64,000 nt of DNA, taken from assembly GCF_900107195.1 (NCBI RefSeq), contig NZ_FNPB01000008.1, forward strand, positions 62,001-126,000, in the 5' to 3' direction. Source of the stretch: Halobellus clavatus (GTDB lineage Archaea; Halobacteriota; Halobacteria; Halobacteriales; Haloferacaceae). Below, one piece after another: positions 62,486-64,000 of this stretch. Below the pieces are notes generated by a model that was not told the DNA's origin, searched no databases, and was given only the letters and a program-made list of their open reading frames with translations. Numbering within the stretch: position 1 is the first letter of the stretch; each line of letters begins with the position of its first letter. The position numbers and the translations under genes were made by a program.

Positions 62486-63946
62486 ATGGTTGTTCGCGAT
62501 TCCATCTCGCGTGTCCTCGCCCTCTATCCCGCGGCGCTCGCCCGGCTCGGACTCGTCGACCGGGACCAGGCGGCGGACGCGTTCGACCTGGCGGTTCCGG
62601 TGATGGTGACCGGTGGGCTCCGGGTCCTCGTCCGGATCGCGGACTTCCTGATGGTGGGCATCGCGCTGGGCGACGCAGCCATCGCCGGGCTGGAACTCGG
62701 CTTCCAGTACTACTTCATCGGATTCGGGCTGTCGCTGGCGATCTCCTCGGGAACGATCAGCGTCGTCTCCCGGCTTCAGGGTGCCGGCCAGCCCGACCGC
62801 GCGAACCTCGCGGTCAAGCAATCGGTGTGGCTCGGACTCCTGATCTCGATACCGCTCACCGTGGGCGCCTGGCTGTACGCCGAACCGCTCGTCGGCCTGC
62901 TCAGCGACGATCCCGCGGCAGTGGAGTACGGCGCCACGTACCTCACTCTCGTGATGCTGTCGATGGCGCCGCGGTTCTGGTCGATGATCGCCGCGCGGGC
63001 CCTCGCGGGGAGCGCCGACACGCGGACCCCGATGTACGTGCGGTCGCTGACGCTGCCGACGAACGTCGCTCTCAACGCGCTCTTAATCTTCGGAGTCGGG
63101 CCGATCCCCGCGCTCGGCATCGCGGGCGCGGCGATCGGCACTGCAGTCGCGAACGCCGTCGCAGCCGTGGCGTTTCTGGCCCTCCTCGTCTCCGGCGACT
63201 ACGCGGTCAGGCTCCCGCTGCGCGGGCGACAGTTCGATCTCGACCTCATCACGGAGGTCCTCCGGGTGGGACTGCCGCTCTCGGGGATGCGGCTGGCACA
63301 GACGTTCGCGCGGTTCCCGTTCCTGTTCATTCTGGGCGTTCTCGGGACGCCCGCACTGGCGGCCTACGCGATCGCCCGGCGGGTGATGTTGCTGGCGCTG
63401 ATGCCGGCGTGGGGGTACTCCACCGCCGCATCGACGCTCGTCGGCCAGCACATCGGTGCCGGCGACGACGACTTGGCGACGGCCTACGGGTGGCAGACGC
63501 TGCGGATCGCGCTGGTGACGCAACTGCTCTTGGCCGGCGTCATCGTGCTCGCTGCACGGCCGATCGCGCTAGCGTTCGGGACCCAGTACGTCGGACTGAC
63601 CGTCTCGTTCATCCGGCTGTTCGGCGTCGCCGTCGCTGGCTTCTCGATCTCGCGGACGATGCGCGGGGGTCTCCGCGGCGCCGGCGACACGCGCTGGCCG
63701 CTGTACGCGATGGTCGTCGGTGCAGTCTTCGTCCGACTCCCGATCGCGGTGCTCGCGCTCCCTGTCGGCTTCAGTATCACCCTTCTGGGGCTCGGCTTCG
63801 CACCCGGACTCGGCCTCGGGTTCCCGGCGGTGTATCTCGCAATCGCCGCCGACTTCTACGTGAAGGCTGCGGTGAACACCGGGCGGTTCTGGTCCGGGCG
63901 CTGGCGCGCGGTCGCCCGCGCGTCGGGCATCGGGACCGCAGACTGA
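62486..63946 (+). CDS. MATE family efflux transporter
   Basis: A 486-residue membrane protein with about 12 hydrophobic segments in two pseudo-symmetric halves, each with a MATE signature (LGLLISIPLTVGAW and GFSISRTMRGGLRGAGDTR). It exports cationic compounds in exchange for Na+ or H+. An ATG at 62486 is chosen; a GTG precedes it by one codon. A short stem (gtcgcggtccgcgac) at 63947-63961 follows. A new frame begins at 63993 (ATGAAG), too close to the window end to judge. Confidence 0.9.
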   Translation: MVVRDSISRVLALYPAALARLGLVDRDQAADAFDLAVPVMVTGGLRVLVRIADFLMVGIALGDAAIAGLELGFQYYFIGFGLSLAISSGTISVVSRLQGAGQPDRANLAVKQSVWLGLLISIPLTVGAWLYAEPLVGLLSDDPAAVEYGATYLTLVMLSMAPRFWSMIAARALAGSADTRTPMYVRSLTLPTNVALNALLIFGVGPIPALGIAGAAIGTAVANAVAAVAFLALLVSGDYAVRLPLRGRQFDLDLITEVLRVGLPLSGMRLAQTFARFPFLFILGVLGTPALAAYAIARRVMLLALMPAWGYSTAASTLVGQHIGAGDDDLATAYGWQTLRIALVTQLLLAGVIVLAARPIALAFGTQYVGLTVSFIRLFGVAVAGFSISRTMRGGLRGAGDTRWPLYAMVVGAVFVRLPIAVLALPVGFSITLLGLGFAPGLGLGFPAVYLAIAADFYVKAAVNTGRFWSGRWRAVARASGIGTAD

Positions 63947-64000
63947 GTCGCGGTCCGCGACGGACGAGCGTACGGAACGGCAGGGATGTAGTATGAAGTC

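Overview
This window comes from an extremely halophilic archaeon (class Halobacteria). Predicted proteins are very acidic, base composition is high-GC with strong third-position GC bias, and the gene set is archaeal (transcription factor S, NAC, proteasome alpha, split methylmalonyl-CoA mutase, CheF, bacterio-opsin-activator-type regulator, haloarchaea-specific DUF families). Most genes have a TATA-like element 23-33 nt before the start codon and no Shine-Dalgarno, the pattern of leaderless haloarchaeal transcripts, and this was used to fix many starts. The genus cannot be named from sequence alone. DUF names are recalled from family knowledge, not searched.

Layout. 1-8.4 kb is a genome-maintenance block: the end of an RPA-associated protein gene, the linked metallophosphoesterase, two small membrane proteins, an Lhr-type helicase and a CDC48-type AAA ATPase. 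8.4-15.1 kb has small haloarchaeal proteins, an ABC-2 transporter pair, a secreted NEW3-like protein, Trm112, PurA and a small winged-helix protein. 15.1-28.4 kb has a large low-complexity protein with 36-bp repeats, an M20 amidohydrolase, an NhaC antiporter with a co-translated partner, an S10-like protein, a Nudix hydrolase, DUF5787 (nuclease-like with clustered cysteines), transcription factor S, pterin dehydratase, TrmI and NAC. Between 23.9 and 26.9 kb coding density drops and relics are likely.

29-34.4 kb is acyl-CoA metabolism: methylmalonyl-CoA mutase large subunit, epimerase, a MenE-like ligase with a Ser/Asp-repeat tail, and an acyl-CoA dehydrogenase. 34.4-37.4 kb holds a Bat-type response regulator flanked by small zinc-ribbon genes and by two copies of a CCCTA-N6-TAGGG palindrome. 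37.6-46.8 kb has a MutS-family ATPase and the chemotaxis run cheB-cheA-cheR-cheF, read leftward, with cheW divergent. A previously uncatalogued-looking 56-codon frame overlaps the cheB start.

46.8-64 kb has an MFS transporter, a PD-(D/E)XK-like protein, thyA and folA, proteasome alpha, tRNA-Glu, a globin-coupled chemotaxis transducer (HemAT) behind an unusually AT-rich leader, a truncated HTH regulator against btpA, a PfkB kinase, sugar oxidoreductases, a CARF-like HFX_2341 regulator, a deaminase and a MATE exporter.

The most unusual sequence-level finds are: two 82-bp palindromic elements (39426-39507 and 58171-58252, opposite orientation, 69/82 identical, two compensatory base-pair changes, each starting on the last base of an upstream stop codon); the palindrome pair around the Bat-like gene; and the small frame translationally coupled to cheB. 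CheY, CheC, CheD, archaellins and the B12-binding mutase subunit are not in the window.
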